This document shows, one piece after another, positions 8,865 to 17,201 of a stretch of DNA of 55,145 bases. The stretch's first letter is position 1; the number at the start of each line of letters is the position of its first letter. Under the pieces are notes generated by a model. That model worked only from the letters and a program-made list of their open reading frames with translations. It did not search any database and had not been told where the DNA came from. The DNA lies in NCBI GenBank assembly GCA_903837495.1, contig CAILUT010000034.1:1-55145 (forward strand). Direction: 5' to 3'. The position numbers were made by a program, and so were the translations under genes. This DNA comes from an uncultured Flavobacteriales bacterium. Lineage in GTDB: Bacteria; Bacteroidota; Bacteroidia; CAIKAF01.

Positions 8865-9641
8865 ATGGACCATCGGAATATTTTATTGGAAATAGAATCT
8901 GGGCTGGCTACCCTTACAATCAATCGCCCCGAAAAATTAAACGCCCTTAATCGAGCTACCATTTTAGAATTAAACCAAGCCCTAGAAACGCTGGCCAACG
9001 ACTCCGCTGTTCGGGTTCTAATTCTAACGGGATCTGGCAACAAGGCCTTTGTGGCAGGGGCCGATATTTCCGAATTCGCCGCCTTTCCTGTTGAACAAGG
9101 CGAGGCTTTGGCCCGCGACGGGCAAGCCTTGCTTTTTGATAAAATTGCCCATTTCCCAAAACCCGTTATTGCTGCCATCAATGGATTTGCCTTGGGCGGC
9201 GGGTTGGAATTGGCCCTGTCCGCACATGTCCGCCTTGCCTCTGACAACGCCAAAATGGGCCTGCCCGAATTAAGCTTGGGCGTTATTCCAGGCTATGGCG
9301 GCACCCAACGCCTGCCTCAGTTGATTGGCCGAGGAAGAGCCTATGAATTGCTTTTTTCGGCCAAAATGGTCGATGCCAATACCGCCTTGAACTGGGGATT
9401 GGTCAACAAAGTGTGCAGCCAAGAAGACCTGCTTGCTGAATCGAAGGCCATGGCAGCCTCTTTCTTGAAAAATTCAACCCAGGCGAGTGCTGCAGCCATT
9501 GCCGCGGTCGAAGCCGGATTTCGGCCCACAGAAAAAGGATATTCCACCGAAATTCAATCGTTTGGAGCCTGTTTCCAAACCTCCGATTTCATCGAAGGCA
9601 CAGGAGCTTTTATGGAAAAAAGAAAACCCGATTTCAACTAA
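8865..9641 (+). CDS. Enoyl-CoA hydratase / crotonase family protein
   Basis: This 258-residue crotonase-fold protein should hydrate trans-2-enoyl-CoA in fatty-acid beta-oxidation. Visible motifs are TINRPEKLNALN near the N-terminus, the oxyanion-hole/CoA signature AGADISEF, the helix INGFALGGGLELAL, and PELSLGVIPGYGGTQRLPQ, which carries the glutamate expected for a true hydratase rather than an isomerase. It lies directly before xseA with only three bases between, so it shares that operon although the functions are unrelated. Its specific acyl-CoA substrate cannot be told. Confidence 0.9.
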   Translation: MDHRNILLEIESGLATLTINRPEKLNALNRATILELNQALETLANDSAVRVLILTGSGNKAFVAGADISEFAAFPVEQGEALARDGQALLFDKIAHFPKPVIAAINGFALGGGLELALSAHVRLASDNAKMGLPELSLGVIPGYGGTQRLPQLIGRGRAYELLFSAKMVDANTALNWGLVNKVCSQEDLLAESKAMAASFLKNSTQASAAAIAAVEAGFRPTEKGYSTEIQSFGACFQTSDFIEGTGAFMEKRKPDFN

Positions 9642-9644
9642 ATC

Positions 9645-11048
9645 ATGCCCGTTTCAGGCCCCAGTTACTCCCTGTTTGAATTGTGCGAAAACATCAAGGG
9701 CGTTCTGCGGTCCACCTACACCCAAACCTATTGGGTACGCGCCGAAATAAACACCCTTAACCATTATCCCGCCTCAGGACATTGCTACCCCGATTTAGTA
9801 GAAAAACAAAATGGAAGCATTGTGGCTCAAATGCGGGCAAACCTATGGAAAGGCGATTACCAACGCATTAATTCCACCTTTTTAAATGTCCTTAAAGAAC
9901 CGCTGCGCGACGGCATCAAGGTTCTTATGCTCGTGGAAATCCAATTCCATCCTGTTTATGGACTTTCCCTACATATTCAGGATATGGACCCCGCATTTTC
10001 TTTGGGAGATTTGGAACAAGAAAAACAACGCTGCATCCAATCCCTAAAGGAAGAGGGTTTGTTTTCAAAAAACAGAACCCTTTCCAAACCCTGGCTCCCT
10101 CAACGCATTGCCTTGATTTCCGATGCCAGCAGCAAAGGATACGGAGATTTTACCAAGGTCTTGGCAGAAGCCAATAAACACTGGGGATATGCCTTTTATT
10201 TTCACCTGTTCCCTGCGGTTCTACAAGGAGAAAGGGCGGTAGTTACCATCCAAGAACAACTGCAAAAAATTCAAAAGGTTAAAGGCCATTTTGATGTGGT
10301 CGCTTTGGTGCGCGGCGGTGGTGGTGAAGTGGGCATGGCCTGCTACAACAACCTGGAATTAAACCGAGCCTTAACCACATTTCCCCTGCCCGTTTTAACC
10401 GGAATTGGCCATGCCTCAAATTTAACCGTGGCCGAACAAATTGCCTGGCACAACGCCATTACGCCTACCAAATTGGCCGAGTGGTTGGTTCAGCAATTCC
10501 ACAACCTCTCTGTTCCCCTTCAAAAATGCGAAGATGCCTTGGCAAAAAAAAGCATAGAGGTGGTTTCAAATGCCCGACAAGAACTGCAACATGCCCTTCG
10601 CCTGTTGGCGGCCACAACCCGAAGCCGGCAAATTCGGCACCTTGCCAATTGGCAACAGGCTGTTCAACATTTAAGCAGTTCGGCCCGGTATCTTACAAAA
10701 CACCACAACAACCAGTTGGAGCGAAATCGGCAGCAAATGGCCCAAGGAATGACGGTACGCATCCGAACCGAAACGCTGAATCTAGACCAATCCCTTCGGC
10801 AGCTGAACTCCAGAGTTAAGCAGACCTTAGCCAACCAACATCAAACTTTGGATTTCTTAAACAGCCACGTTCAACATTTAAGCCCCGAACACGTATTAAA
10901 ACGTGGATTCAGCATTGTAACCCAAGGAGGAAAACCCTTAAACAATACGGAAGACATCCATTTAAATCAGCACATTGAAATCCGAATGTTCCGCGGCGAA
11001 CTGTCGGCACAACCCATTGAAATCAATCATTCAAATGAACCTTTATGA
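9645..11048 (+). CDS. xseA: Exodeoxyribonuclease VII large subunit
   Basis: This 467-residue protein has an N-terminal OB-fold (YTQTYWVRAEINTLNHYP, GHCYPDLVE) followed by the catalytic domain with PQRIALISDASSKGYGDF, VVALVRGGGG and PVLTGIGHASNLTVAEQIA. A coiled-coil, Gln/Arg-rich C-terminal region follows (residues about 280-400), as is usual for XseA. With XseB it degrades single-stranded DNA into oligonucleotides in repair. The gene overlaps xseB by four bases (ATGA). Divergence from the E. coli enzyme in the OB-fold is normal for Bacteroidota. Confidence 0.93.
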   Translation: MPVSGPSYSLFELCENIKGVLRSTYTQTYWVRAEINTLNHYPASGHCYPDLVEKQNGSIVAQMRANLWKGDYQRINSTFLNVLKEPLRDGIKVLMLVEIQFHPVYGLSLHIQDMDPAFSLGDLEQEKQRCIQSLKEEGLFSKNRTLSKPWLPQRIALISDASSKGYGDFTKVLAEANKHWGYAFYFHLFPAVLQGERAVVTIQEQLQKIQKVKGHFDVVALVRGGGGEVGMACYNNLELNRALTTFPLPVLTGIGHASNLTVAEQIAWHNAITPTKLAEWLVQQFHNLSVPLQKCEDALAKKSIEVVSNARQELQHALRLLAATTRSRQIRHLANWQQAVQHLSSSARYLTKHHNNQLERNRQQMAQGMTVRIRTETLNLDQSLRQLNSRVKQTLANQHQTLDFLNSHVQHLSPEHVLKRGFSIVTQGGKPLNNTEDIHLNQHIEIRMFRGELSAQPIEINHSNEPL

Positions 11049-11245
11049 GCACAAAAGAAACCTACAAAGATTCCTTTGACGAGCTGCAAAAAATTGTGGC
11101 CGAAATGGAAAGCGGTGAAATTGGAGTCGATGAATTGGCCGGAAAAGTGAAACGCGCCTCGGTTTTGATTCAAAAATGCAAAGAAATTCTGAGCAAAACC
11201 GAGGTGGACGTTCAGAAAATCTTAGACGGATTGGACCAAGCCTGA
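11045..11245 (+). CDS. xseB: Exodeoxyribonuclease VII small subunit
   Basis: This 66-residue, almost entirely helical protein has the XseB signature SFDELQKIVAEMESGEIGVDELAGKVKRA followed by CKEILSKTEVDVQKIL. Several copies coat the stalk of XseA. It is translationally coupled to xseA by an ATGA overlap. Length and position agree fully with the family. Confidence 0.92.
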   Translation: MSTKETYKDSFDELQKIVAEMESGEIGVDELAGKVKRASVLIQKCKEILSKTEVDVQKILDGLDQA

Positions 11246-11252
11246 GCCTTGC

Positions 11253-11996
11253 TCAATGCACCCCAAATTCCAACCGAACCGTAATGGAAGCCGTTTTGTA
11301 AATGGAACTCGTATTGTAGGTTCCTCCCCAAGAATATTCTTCGTCACCGCTTTGCGAAGTGATCTGGAAAACACCTAAATTGGCATTTTTTAATTCGCCC
11401 AAGCTGCCGTTTGCCTTGCTAGCAATTTGCTCTGCCCGAACCCTTCCGTCTTCGGTTGCAGCTGCCACCATTTCAATTTTCAATGCCCCTAAATTGCTGT
11501 AATAGTAGGTGGGCGGATTGGAATTAATCTCGATTCCCTGATTGATTAATTCGGTAGCCTCTCTCGAAATTTTGGCGATTAAATCGACATCTCCCGATTT
11601 AACATCGACCTCCTGCAACAAGGTGTGATTCAAAAATGTCCTGCTCAACAGATTTCCGTGTTCATCGTACTTGGAACTGTAGTTCTTCTCGATCGATACC
11701 GAACTAAACGTTAGGTCCTCCTCCTTAAACCCTTTGTTTACCAAAAAAGCCAACACCGCCGCCCGGTTTTCCTGAAGCACCTTGTACCCCTCTTGAAGGT
11801 CTATGTTTTCAACAGAATAAGAACCCGTCCAGTTCCCTAAATCCGATTTAAAATCTTGACTGCCCGAACCCGTTACGTAAATGCGGTCTGCATCCTGATT
11901 TCGATGCAGGTATGACCGAGCCAAAATGGCCGAAGCGCCTATTACGGCCAGAAAAATAAAAAGGGTGTTTAGGTGGGCTTTGACTTGTTTGTACAT
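11253..11996 (-). CDS. SIMPL (DUF541) domain protein, membrane-anchored
   Basis: This 247-residue protein has an N-terminal transmembrane anchor (LNTLFIFLAVIGASAILARSY) and a periplasmic SIMPL domain: DRIYVTGSGSQDFKSDLGNWTGSYS, then GFKEEDLTFSSVSIEKNYS, VDLIAKISREATELINQGIEI and a C-terminal KTASITVRLEF. SIMPL proteins are oligomeric periplasmic or outer-membrane-associated proteins of poorly defined function, often linked to oxidative stress. The gene converges on xseB with seven bases between the two stop codons. Confidence 0.8.
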   Translation of the reverse strand: MYKQVKAHLNTLFIFLAVIGASAILARSYLHRNQDADRIYVTGSGSQDFKSDLGNWTGSYSVENIDLQEGYKVLQENRAAVLAFLVNKGFKEEDLTFSSVSIEKNYSSKYDEHGNLLSRTFLNHTLLQEVDVKSGDVDLIAKISREATELINQGIEINSNPPTYYYSNLGALKIEMVAAATEDGRVRAEQIASKANGSLGELKNANLGVFQITSQSGDEEYSWGGTYNTSSIYKTASITVRLEFGVH

Positions 11997-12103
11997 GAAT
12001 GAAGTTTGATTCTACCAAAGGAAAGGAAATATATGGCAATTTATTGCCCCCAATAAAAAAAGATGGAGTTGTTTTAAATGTTGGGAATTGTTGAAAACTT
12101 GGG

Positions 12104-12134
12104 TTGATTTTAGGAGACAATCTGCCTACCTTTG
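12104..12134 (+). promoter_or_regulatory. Bacteroidota promoter (TTG, 20 bp spacer, TACCTTTG) for the DUF3127 gene
   Basis: TTG at 12104-12106 and TACCTTTG at 12127-12134 are separated by 20 bases, matching the Bacteroidota -33/-7 architecture. The ATG at 12149 follows 14 bases later, implying a very short leader. This is the cleanest promoter in the window. Confidence 0.65.
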
Positions 12135-12148
12135 AAAAAAAAAGCGAA

Positions 12149-12553
12149 ATGGAAATTTCAGGTAAAGTAGTGCAGGACATGCAAGAAATAAATGGCCAAG
12201 GAAAAAGCGGGATGTGGAGAAAACAAGAATTTGTGGTTCAACAACCCGGACAATATCCTAAAAATGTATGTATGACCCTTTGGGGCGATAAAATTGACCG
12301 ATATGCCCTGAAAGAAGGCATGCAAGTTCGGGCTAAAGTAGATGTGGAAAGCCGGGAATACAACAGCAAATGGTACACCGACATTAAAGTATGGGATTTG
12401 GCTGTGGACGGCGCTGCCGATGCCGGAGCCCCAATGCCTCCAACAATGGATTCCAGTTCAGCTCCTTTTTCCGGTGGAACTTTACCCGGTGCAGCACCCA
12501 GCCCCCCAGCTCCACCCACAAATGCCCCTTTTGAAGACGATTTGCCCTTCTAA
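12149..12553 (+). CDS. DUF3127 protein (predicted OB-fold) with an SSB-like acidic C-terminal tail
   Basis: The protein has 134 residues from ATG 12149. The frame opens 15 codons earlier, but the promoter at 12104-12134 lies inside that extension. Residues 1-90 match DUF3127: MEISGKVVQDMQEINGQG, WRKQEFVVQQPGQYPKNVC, LWGDKIDRYALKEGMQVRAKVDVESREY and a YTDIKVWDL end, a pattern I read as a small OB-fold. A Pro/Ala/Gly-rich linker follows, and the protein ends in FEDDLPF. This tip resembles the C-terminal peptide of single-stranded DNA-binding proteins, which recruits repair enzymes. That suggests a nucleic-acid role, in line with nearby xseAB, but this is inference. Confidence 0.8.
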   Translation: MEISGKVVQDMQEINGQGKSGMWRKQEFVVQQPGQYPKNVCMTLWGDKIDRYALKEGMQVRAKVDVESREYNSKWYTDIKVWDLAVDGAADAGAPMPPTMDSSSAPFSGGTLPGAAPSPPAPPTNAPFEDDLPF

Positions 12554-13219
12554 GTTAAGGGCATTTCGGTTTCTCCTTTAATCCCAATCGTGTTCTCAAC
12601 CCCCAACTTCAATCCAGAAGGTTGAGGCTTGAAGATGTACCGATGTGCCATCAAACTTCAATTAAAATGTGCTGCCAATTTCCAAAACCAGGGGCGTTTT
12701 GCTTTGCCAGTTTCTCTTAAACCCCAAAAGAAGCAAGGCAATCATCCCCTGAATCCGGGTTATTTCATAAGCCCTTCTGCAACCTTTGATTTTACAGAGA
12801 ATAAATTTGGGCTTGGGTGTTAATTTTAAAAAAAACCGCCTTTGTTCTGTGTTTGTTGAGCCGCGGGGAGCTTAGCCACGAATGCACGAATGTGTTGTTT
12901 TTGAAGTTAGATTGGCGCAAGGAATTTAAGCCGCGGGTAGCTTAGCCACGAATACACGAATGGGATGTTTTTGAGGTTAGATTGGCGCAAGGAAGGTGAG
13001 CGGCGGGGAGCTCAGGAGAATGGCACCAAAGAACTACCCACTACCCACTAATAACTACCCACTAATAACTACCCACTAATAACTACCCACTAAAAAGCCC
13101 TTCTGAAACCTTTGATTTTACTGAGAATAAATTTGGACTTGGGTGTTAAAACGCGGAAGTCAGGAAACAAGGCAATTACCACAAAAACCTAAGCCCAAAA
13201 CCCATCTCCCCGCTTTTAT
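12554..13219. repeat. Repeat-filled intergenic region: 55-bp direct repeat, 70-bp tandem repeat and 14-bp minisatellite
   Basis: No gene is supported here. A 55-base segment at 12769-12823 (starting AAGCCCTTCTG) recurs at 13095-13149 with about three changes. Between the copies is a 70-base unit at 12860-12929 repeated at 12930-12999, with a third start at 13000-13014; it contains CCACGAATGCACGAAT, which also occurs at 53623-53643 and inverted at 53823-53840. Then comes a minisatellite of the 14-base unit AATAACTACCCACT at 13032-13092, about four units. The nesting suggests stepwise duplication of a small mobile or slippage-prone element. Confidence 0.85.
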
Positions 13220-13227
13220 TACCTTTG
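13220..13227 (+). promoter_or_regulatory. Bacteroidota -7 promoter element (TACCTTTG) for the PfkB kinase gene
   Basis: This is an exact TAnnTTTG match 19 bases upstream of the ATG at 13247, just past the repeat region. No convincing -33 partner was found. Confidence 0.5.
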
Positions 13228-13246
13228 GCCTCAAAATAACTGCACT

Positions 13247-14176
13247 ATGAGTTTATTGGTGATTGGAACCGTGGCGTTCGACGAAGTAGAAACCCCCTTC
13301 GCCTCTTCAGGCCGAATTATTGGAGGAGCCGCTACCTATGTATCCTTGGCTGCCTCGTACTTTCTAAAAAGCGGCATCCACCTGGTTTCAGTGGTAGGAG
13401 ACGATTTCCCTGAAAGCGGAATTGAACACTTCCACCGCCGGGGCATCTCAACCGAAGGACTGCAAATCAAAGCCGGCGAAAAATCGTTCTTTTGGCGAGG
13501 TCGTTACCGCGCTGACATGAACTCCCGCGATACCCTAGAAACACAATTAAACGTGCTGGCCGACTTCAACCCGGTATTGCCCGAAAGCGCCAAAGAATGC
13601 GACTTCCTAATGCTGGGAAACCTAATGCCCAGCCTGCAGCGCAGCGTACTTCAACAAATGAACCGCCGCCCAAAACTGGTGGTTTTAGATACCATGAACT
13701 TCTGGATGGACTCCGCCTGGGACGACCTTATCGACACCCTTACCATGGTCGATGTGTTGACCATCAACGACGAGGAAGCCCGGCAACTTTCTGGGGAATT
13801 TAGCCTGGTAAAAGCTGCCCGCAAAATTCTAAGCATGGGCCCCCGCTATTTGGTGATTAAAAAAGGAGAAAACGGTGCCTTGCTGTTCCATCAAAATGAA
13901 ATTTTCTACGCCCCTGCCCTTCCGCTGGAAGAGGTATTCGACCCAACCGGAGCCGGCGATAGTTTTGCTGGTGGATTTATTGGCTTTTTGGCCTCCCAAT
14001 CCGAAATCAACTTCGAAACCATGAAGCAAGCCGTCATTTATGGCTCGGCCATCGCCTCGTTCTGCGTCGAAAAGTTTGGGATTGAACGGGTCATTAACCT
14101 TGAACCTCAAGAACTCAGCGACCGCATTAGGCAGTTTGTTCGATTGGTGGATTTTAGCATTCAACCGGGAAATTGA
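13247..14176 (+). CDS. PfkB-family carbohydrate / nucleoside kinase
   Basis: This 309-residue ribokinase-fold enzyme has the substrate-side glycine motif GRIIGGAATYVSLAASYF near residue 25, VVGDDFPESG, a lid region SFFWRGRYRADMN, and the phosphoryl-transfer signature DPTGAGDSFAGGFIGFLA near residue 240 with the catalytic Asp. It should phosphorylate a sugar or nucleoside with ATP in the cytoplasm. The substrate cannot be read from sequence; the WRGRY lid motif is seen in a Bacteroidota subgroup of uncharacterised sugar kinases. It is probably a single-gene unit. Confidence 0.88.
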   Translation: MSLLVIGTVAFDEVETPFASSGRIIGGAATYVSLAASYFLKSGIHLVSVVGDDFPESGIEHFHRRGISTEGLQIKAGEKSFFWRGRYRADMNSRDTLETQLNVLADFNPVLPESAKECDFLMLGNLMPSLQRSVLQQMNRRPKLVVLDTMNFWMDSAWDDLIDTLTMVDVLTINDEEARQLSGEFSLVKAARKILSMGPRYLVIKKGENGALLFHQNEIFYAPALPLEEVFDPTGAGDSFAGGFIGFLASQSEINFETMKQAVIYGSAIASFCVEKFGIERVINLEPQELSDRIRQFVRLVDFSIQPGN

Positions 14177-14340
14177 TTCCAGAAAGCCAATTAAAATTGG
14201 TTTTTGCCCCCCAGGGGCCTAGGCGAACTTTTTTCTGCACCCAGGGCTTGCCCTATGTGCTGCTTAATGCCTCCATTTCTTTCACAATGCCGACATGGGA
14301 ATTCGGTTGAATGCGGACCAATCCAAGTATATTTATACCC

Positions 14341-15516
14341 ATGAAACGCGTTCTACTTTGCCTGGTTTGCCTATTCCATCTTGCAAGCGTTCAAGCACAG
14401 CGCGAAACCGAAAGCGATGAGGCCCCCCTGCTTAACGCCACACAAGGAGTTCGGTTTCAAAAAGACTCTTTGTATGCGATAAACATGCGGTTTCGGATGC
14501 AAAACCGCTTTTTTTATGAAAGCGAAGACGGGGCAAACCTGAGCCCTTCCACCCTCGGTTTCTTGGTCCGCAGGTTGCGTTTTCGCCTCGACGGATTTCT
14601 CTTCGACCCCCGACTGGCATACTACATTCAATTGTCGTTTAGCCGCAATGATTTGGGTTTGACCAACAGCGATGTTGCTGAACCCATCCGCGATGCCATG
14701 ATTTACTACCATTTTTCACCCAAATTTTACATCGGTTTTGGCCAAAGCAAACTCCCCGGAAACCGGCAACGGGTGGTTTCATCCGGAAACCTGCAATTGC
14801 CCGAACGCTCGCCCGTAAACAACCTTTTAACCCTTGACCGCGATGTGGGCGTCTTTTTCTACGCAACCCTGCCTTTGGGCCAGCAGGTAGTTCGCTTTAA
14901 AGGAGCCATCAGTTCGGGCGAAGGCCGCAATGCCCTTCCCAGGGACGCCGGACTGGCCTATACCCTCCGCGCCGAATGGCTGCCGCTTGGTAAATTCAAG
15001 AACAGCGGAGACTACTCGGAAGGAGCCCTTGAAGAAGAAGACAAACCAAAAGTTTCCATTGCCCTAGGTGGGCACTTTAACCAGTGGGCCATTCGGCAGG
15101 CTGGAACCCATGGAATTGAGATGCAAAGTGCTACAGACTTCCAGTCCCTTTTCGCCGATATCGCATTCAAATACAAGGGCTGGTCTCTGATGTCTGAAGC
15201 CATTTACAAAACCGGCAACCTTCCTGCCACCGGCATTTTGCCCATCTTGGGCCATGGCATCTTGGTTCAGGCCGGAAAAATGCTGGGCAAAAAAACCGAA
15301 TTGGTGCTTCGCTGGGCCCAATTTGTTCCCAATCCCGCCGTCGAACTGTCTTATCCCCAACGCAGCCAAAGCGGCTTGGGCTTCAATTGGTACATCAAAG
15401 GACATCGCATTAAATCCCAACTCTTTTTCGGCTATGAACAACTTGGAACCCGATGGGATTTAAACCATACTGGCAATCAATGGCTCGGACAATTTCAAGT
15501 GGAATTTGGCATTTGA
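14341..15516 (+). CDS. Phosphate-selective porin O/P-type outer-membrane protein
   Basis: The protein has 391 residues from ATG 14341, chosen over the open extension because MKRVLLCLVCLFHLASVQAQ is a clean signal peptide. The mature chain has OprO/OprP features: GVRFQKDSLYAINMRFRMQNR, LVRRLRFRLDGFLFDPRLAYYIQLSF, FYIGFGQSKLPGNRQRV, the YTLRAEW strand, and an alternating beta-barrel pattern ending in the aromatic-rich WLGQFQVEF. The family forms 16-stranded trimeric porins, often for phosphate or polyphosphate. Specificity here is unproven; there is no pho neighbour. It stands alone upstream of a secreted monooxygenase-like gene. Confidence 0.85.
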   Translation: MKRVLLCLVCLFHLASVQAQRETESDEAPLLNATQGVRFQKDSLYAINMRFRMQNRFFYESEDGANLSPSTLGFLVRRLRFRLDGFLFDPRLAYYIQLSFSRNDLGLTNSDVAEPIRDAMIYYHFSPKFYIGFGQSKLPGNRQRVVSSGNLQLPERSPVNNLLTLDRDVGVFFYATLPLGQQVVRFKGAISSGEGRNALPRDAGLAYTLRAEWLPLGKFKNSGDYSEGALEEEDKPKVSIALGGHFNQWAIRQAGTHGIEMQSATDFQSLFADIAFKYKGWSLMSEAIYKTGNLPATGILPILGHGILVQAGKMLGKKTELVLRWAQFVPNPAVELSYPQRSQSGLGFNWYIKGHRIKSQLFFGYEQLGTRWDLNHTGNQWLGQFQVEFGI

Positions 15517-15572
15517 CCCTTTCCTTTGCTAAAATTAACAAGAGTTACCCCTAATTTTCACTCTTTTTAGCC

Positions 15573-15580
15573 TACCTTTC
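15573..15580 (+). promoter_or_regulatory. Near-consensus -7 promoter element (TACCTTTC)
   Basis: It differs from TAnnTTTG only in the last base and lies 15 bases before the ATG at 15596. This supports independent transcription of the monooxygenase-like gene. Confidence 0.35.
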
Positions 15581-15595
15581 GATAAATTTCGAAGT

Positions 15596-17158
15596 ATGAG
15601 ACCTTTTTTGCTCCTTCTCGCCTTCTTGGGTTTGGCTTTACACTCAAGCGCTCAAACCCCAACTTGGTCTGACAACGTTGCCTGCATTGTATATCAACGC
15701 TGCTATTCTTGCCATTACACCGGCGGACCTACTCCCTTTTCCTTAAAAACCTATTCGGACGCATTTCTGGTACGCAACGCCATGAAATCGGCGGTTCAGG
15801 CCCGACGCATGCCACCCTGGCCTGCCGATCCCGCCTACCGCACCCACGCCAAAGAGCGCTACCTTACTCAAGCCGAAATTAATTTAATTGCCGATTGGGT
15901 CGATGCCGGAGCGCCCGAAGGAAATCCTGCCAATGCCCCTGTAGCACCGGTAATCAACACCGGCAGCCAAATCGGAACCGTTAGCTGGACTGGGAAAATG
16001 GCGAATTATGTAAATCCCTTAAACCAAGAAGATTACCGCTGCTTTGTGGTTCCATTAAACAATGCCCAAGCCGTATATCTCTCGGCCATGGAAGTGATTC
16101 CCGGAAACCGAGAAATGGTTCACCATTGTCTGGTATATGCCGACAACACAGGCATTCCAACTCAACTTGACGCCAACGACCCCCTTCCAGGCTACACCAA
16201 TTTTGGCGGCACCGGCTCTCAAGATTCGAAGTTTTTGGGTGGCTGGGTGCCCGGCGGCGACCCCGTTGTGTATCCCGCAGGAATGGGCATGAAGTTGGAA
16301 CCCAATTCGGTATTGGTGCTGCAAATGCACTATCCGATTAACACCCAAGGAAAACTGGACAGCACCCGGGTAAACCTGAAATTTGCCAGCGGAACCACCC
16401 GCGAGGTGATGAATATGCCTATTCTGAACCACATCACCACCATCAACCAAAACTTGGTGATCCCCGCAAATACGGTACGCAGCTTCACCGCTGAATACTC
16501 GATTCCGTACAACACTACCCTTTTGTCGGTGATGCCCCACATGCACCTGATTGGCAAATCCATGAAGATTTATGCGGTGCCCCCCGTTGGCGATACCATT
16601 CCCTTGGTAGATGTTCCCAAATGGGATTTTTCCTGGCAAGGAACCTATTCCTTCCGCAAGCCGCTGATTCTGCCCGCCAACTCGCTGCTGAAAGCCGAAG
16701 CGGTGTACGACAACACCGTCAACAACCCCAACAACCCCAGCAACCCGCCCCAAACCGTAACGGCCGGCGAAGCCACCACCGACGAAATGCTGATTGCCTA
16801 TTTCTCCTTTTTGATTCCATCCTTTGCCTCCGACGCCAACATTGTTATCGACACCGATACCATTCCCCCCGGTTTAGGACAATGCCTGGTATTAAGCAAT
16901 CCCGAGCAGCCCAATCTGCCCAACCTGAATTTGTTCCCCAACCCCACATCAGAACGGGCCATCTTGCAAATCCCTTCTGAATGGGAGACTCCCGAACTGC
17001 ATTTGACCGATGCCCTTGGCCGGGAATTGCCCCTTTCCTTTATTCGGGTCGAAAATGCCTTGCATTTGAGCACCCTGCCCAGCAGCCCCGGCATGTACAC
17101 CCTAACCGTTCGGTACCAAAACAGCGTTTGGACCGGCCGACTCAGCATTGCCCCTTAA
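15596..17158 (+). CDS. Secreted haem-c plus copper type II monooxygenase-like protein with T9SS type A sorting domain
   Basis: This 520-residue protein has a signal peptide (to about residue 19) and an N-terminal cytochrome-c-like module with CYSCH at about 36-40 and RRMPPWPAD. A PHM/DBH-type copper monooxygenase core follows. Candidate copper ligands are the His pair in MVHHCLVY (about 173-177), the His in LQMHYPI (about 243), the His-x-His of MPHMHLIGK (about 314) and the Met of DEMLIAYFSF (about 396), which together match the two-site pattern of peptidylglycine hydroxylating enzymes. The end LNLFPNPTSERAILQ ... LTDALGREL ... GMYTLTVRY is a T9SS type A sorting domain. It is likely an extracellular or surface oxidase. 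The substrate is unknown. Confidence 0.8.
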   Translation: MRPFLLLLAFLGLALHSSAQTPTWSDNVACIVYQRCYSCHYTGGPTPFSLKTYSDAFLVRNAMKSAVQARRMPPWPADPAYRTHAKERYLTQAEINLIADWVDAGAPEGNPANAPVAPVINTGSQIGTVSWTGKMANYVNPLNQEDYRCFVVPLNNAQAVYLSAMEVIPGNREMVHHCLVYADNTGIPTQLDANDPLPGYTNFGGTGSQDSKFLGGWVPGGDPVVYPAGMGMKLEPNSVLVLQMHYPINTQGKLDSTRVNLKFASGTTREVMNMPILNHITTINQNLVIPANTVRSFTAEYSIPYNTTLLSVMPHMHLIGKSMKIYAVPPVGDTIPLVDVPKWDFSWQGTYSFRKPLILPANSLLKAEAVYDNTVNNPNNPSNPPQTVTAGEATTDEMLIAYFSFLIPSFASDANIVIDTDTIPPGLGQCLVLSNPEQPNLPNLNLFPNPTSERAILQIPSEWETPELHLTDALGRELPLSFIRVENALHLSTLPSSPGMYTLTVRYQNSVWTGRLSIAP

Positions 17159-17201
17159 TTCCAAACACCTTAAACCTCTGCAAAAAGGCGGAGAAACCGG
17201 T

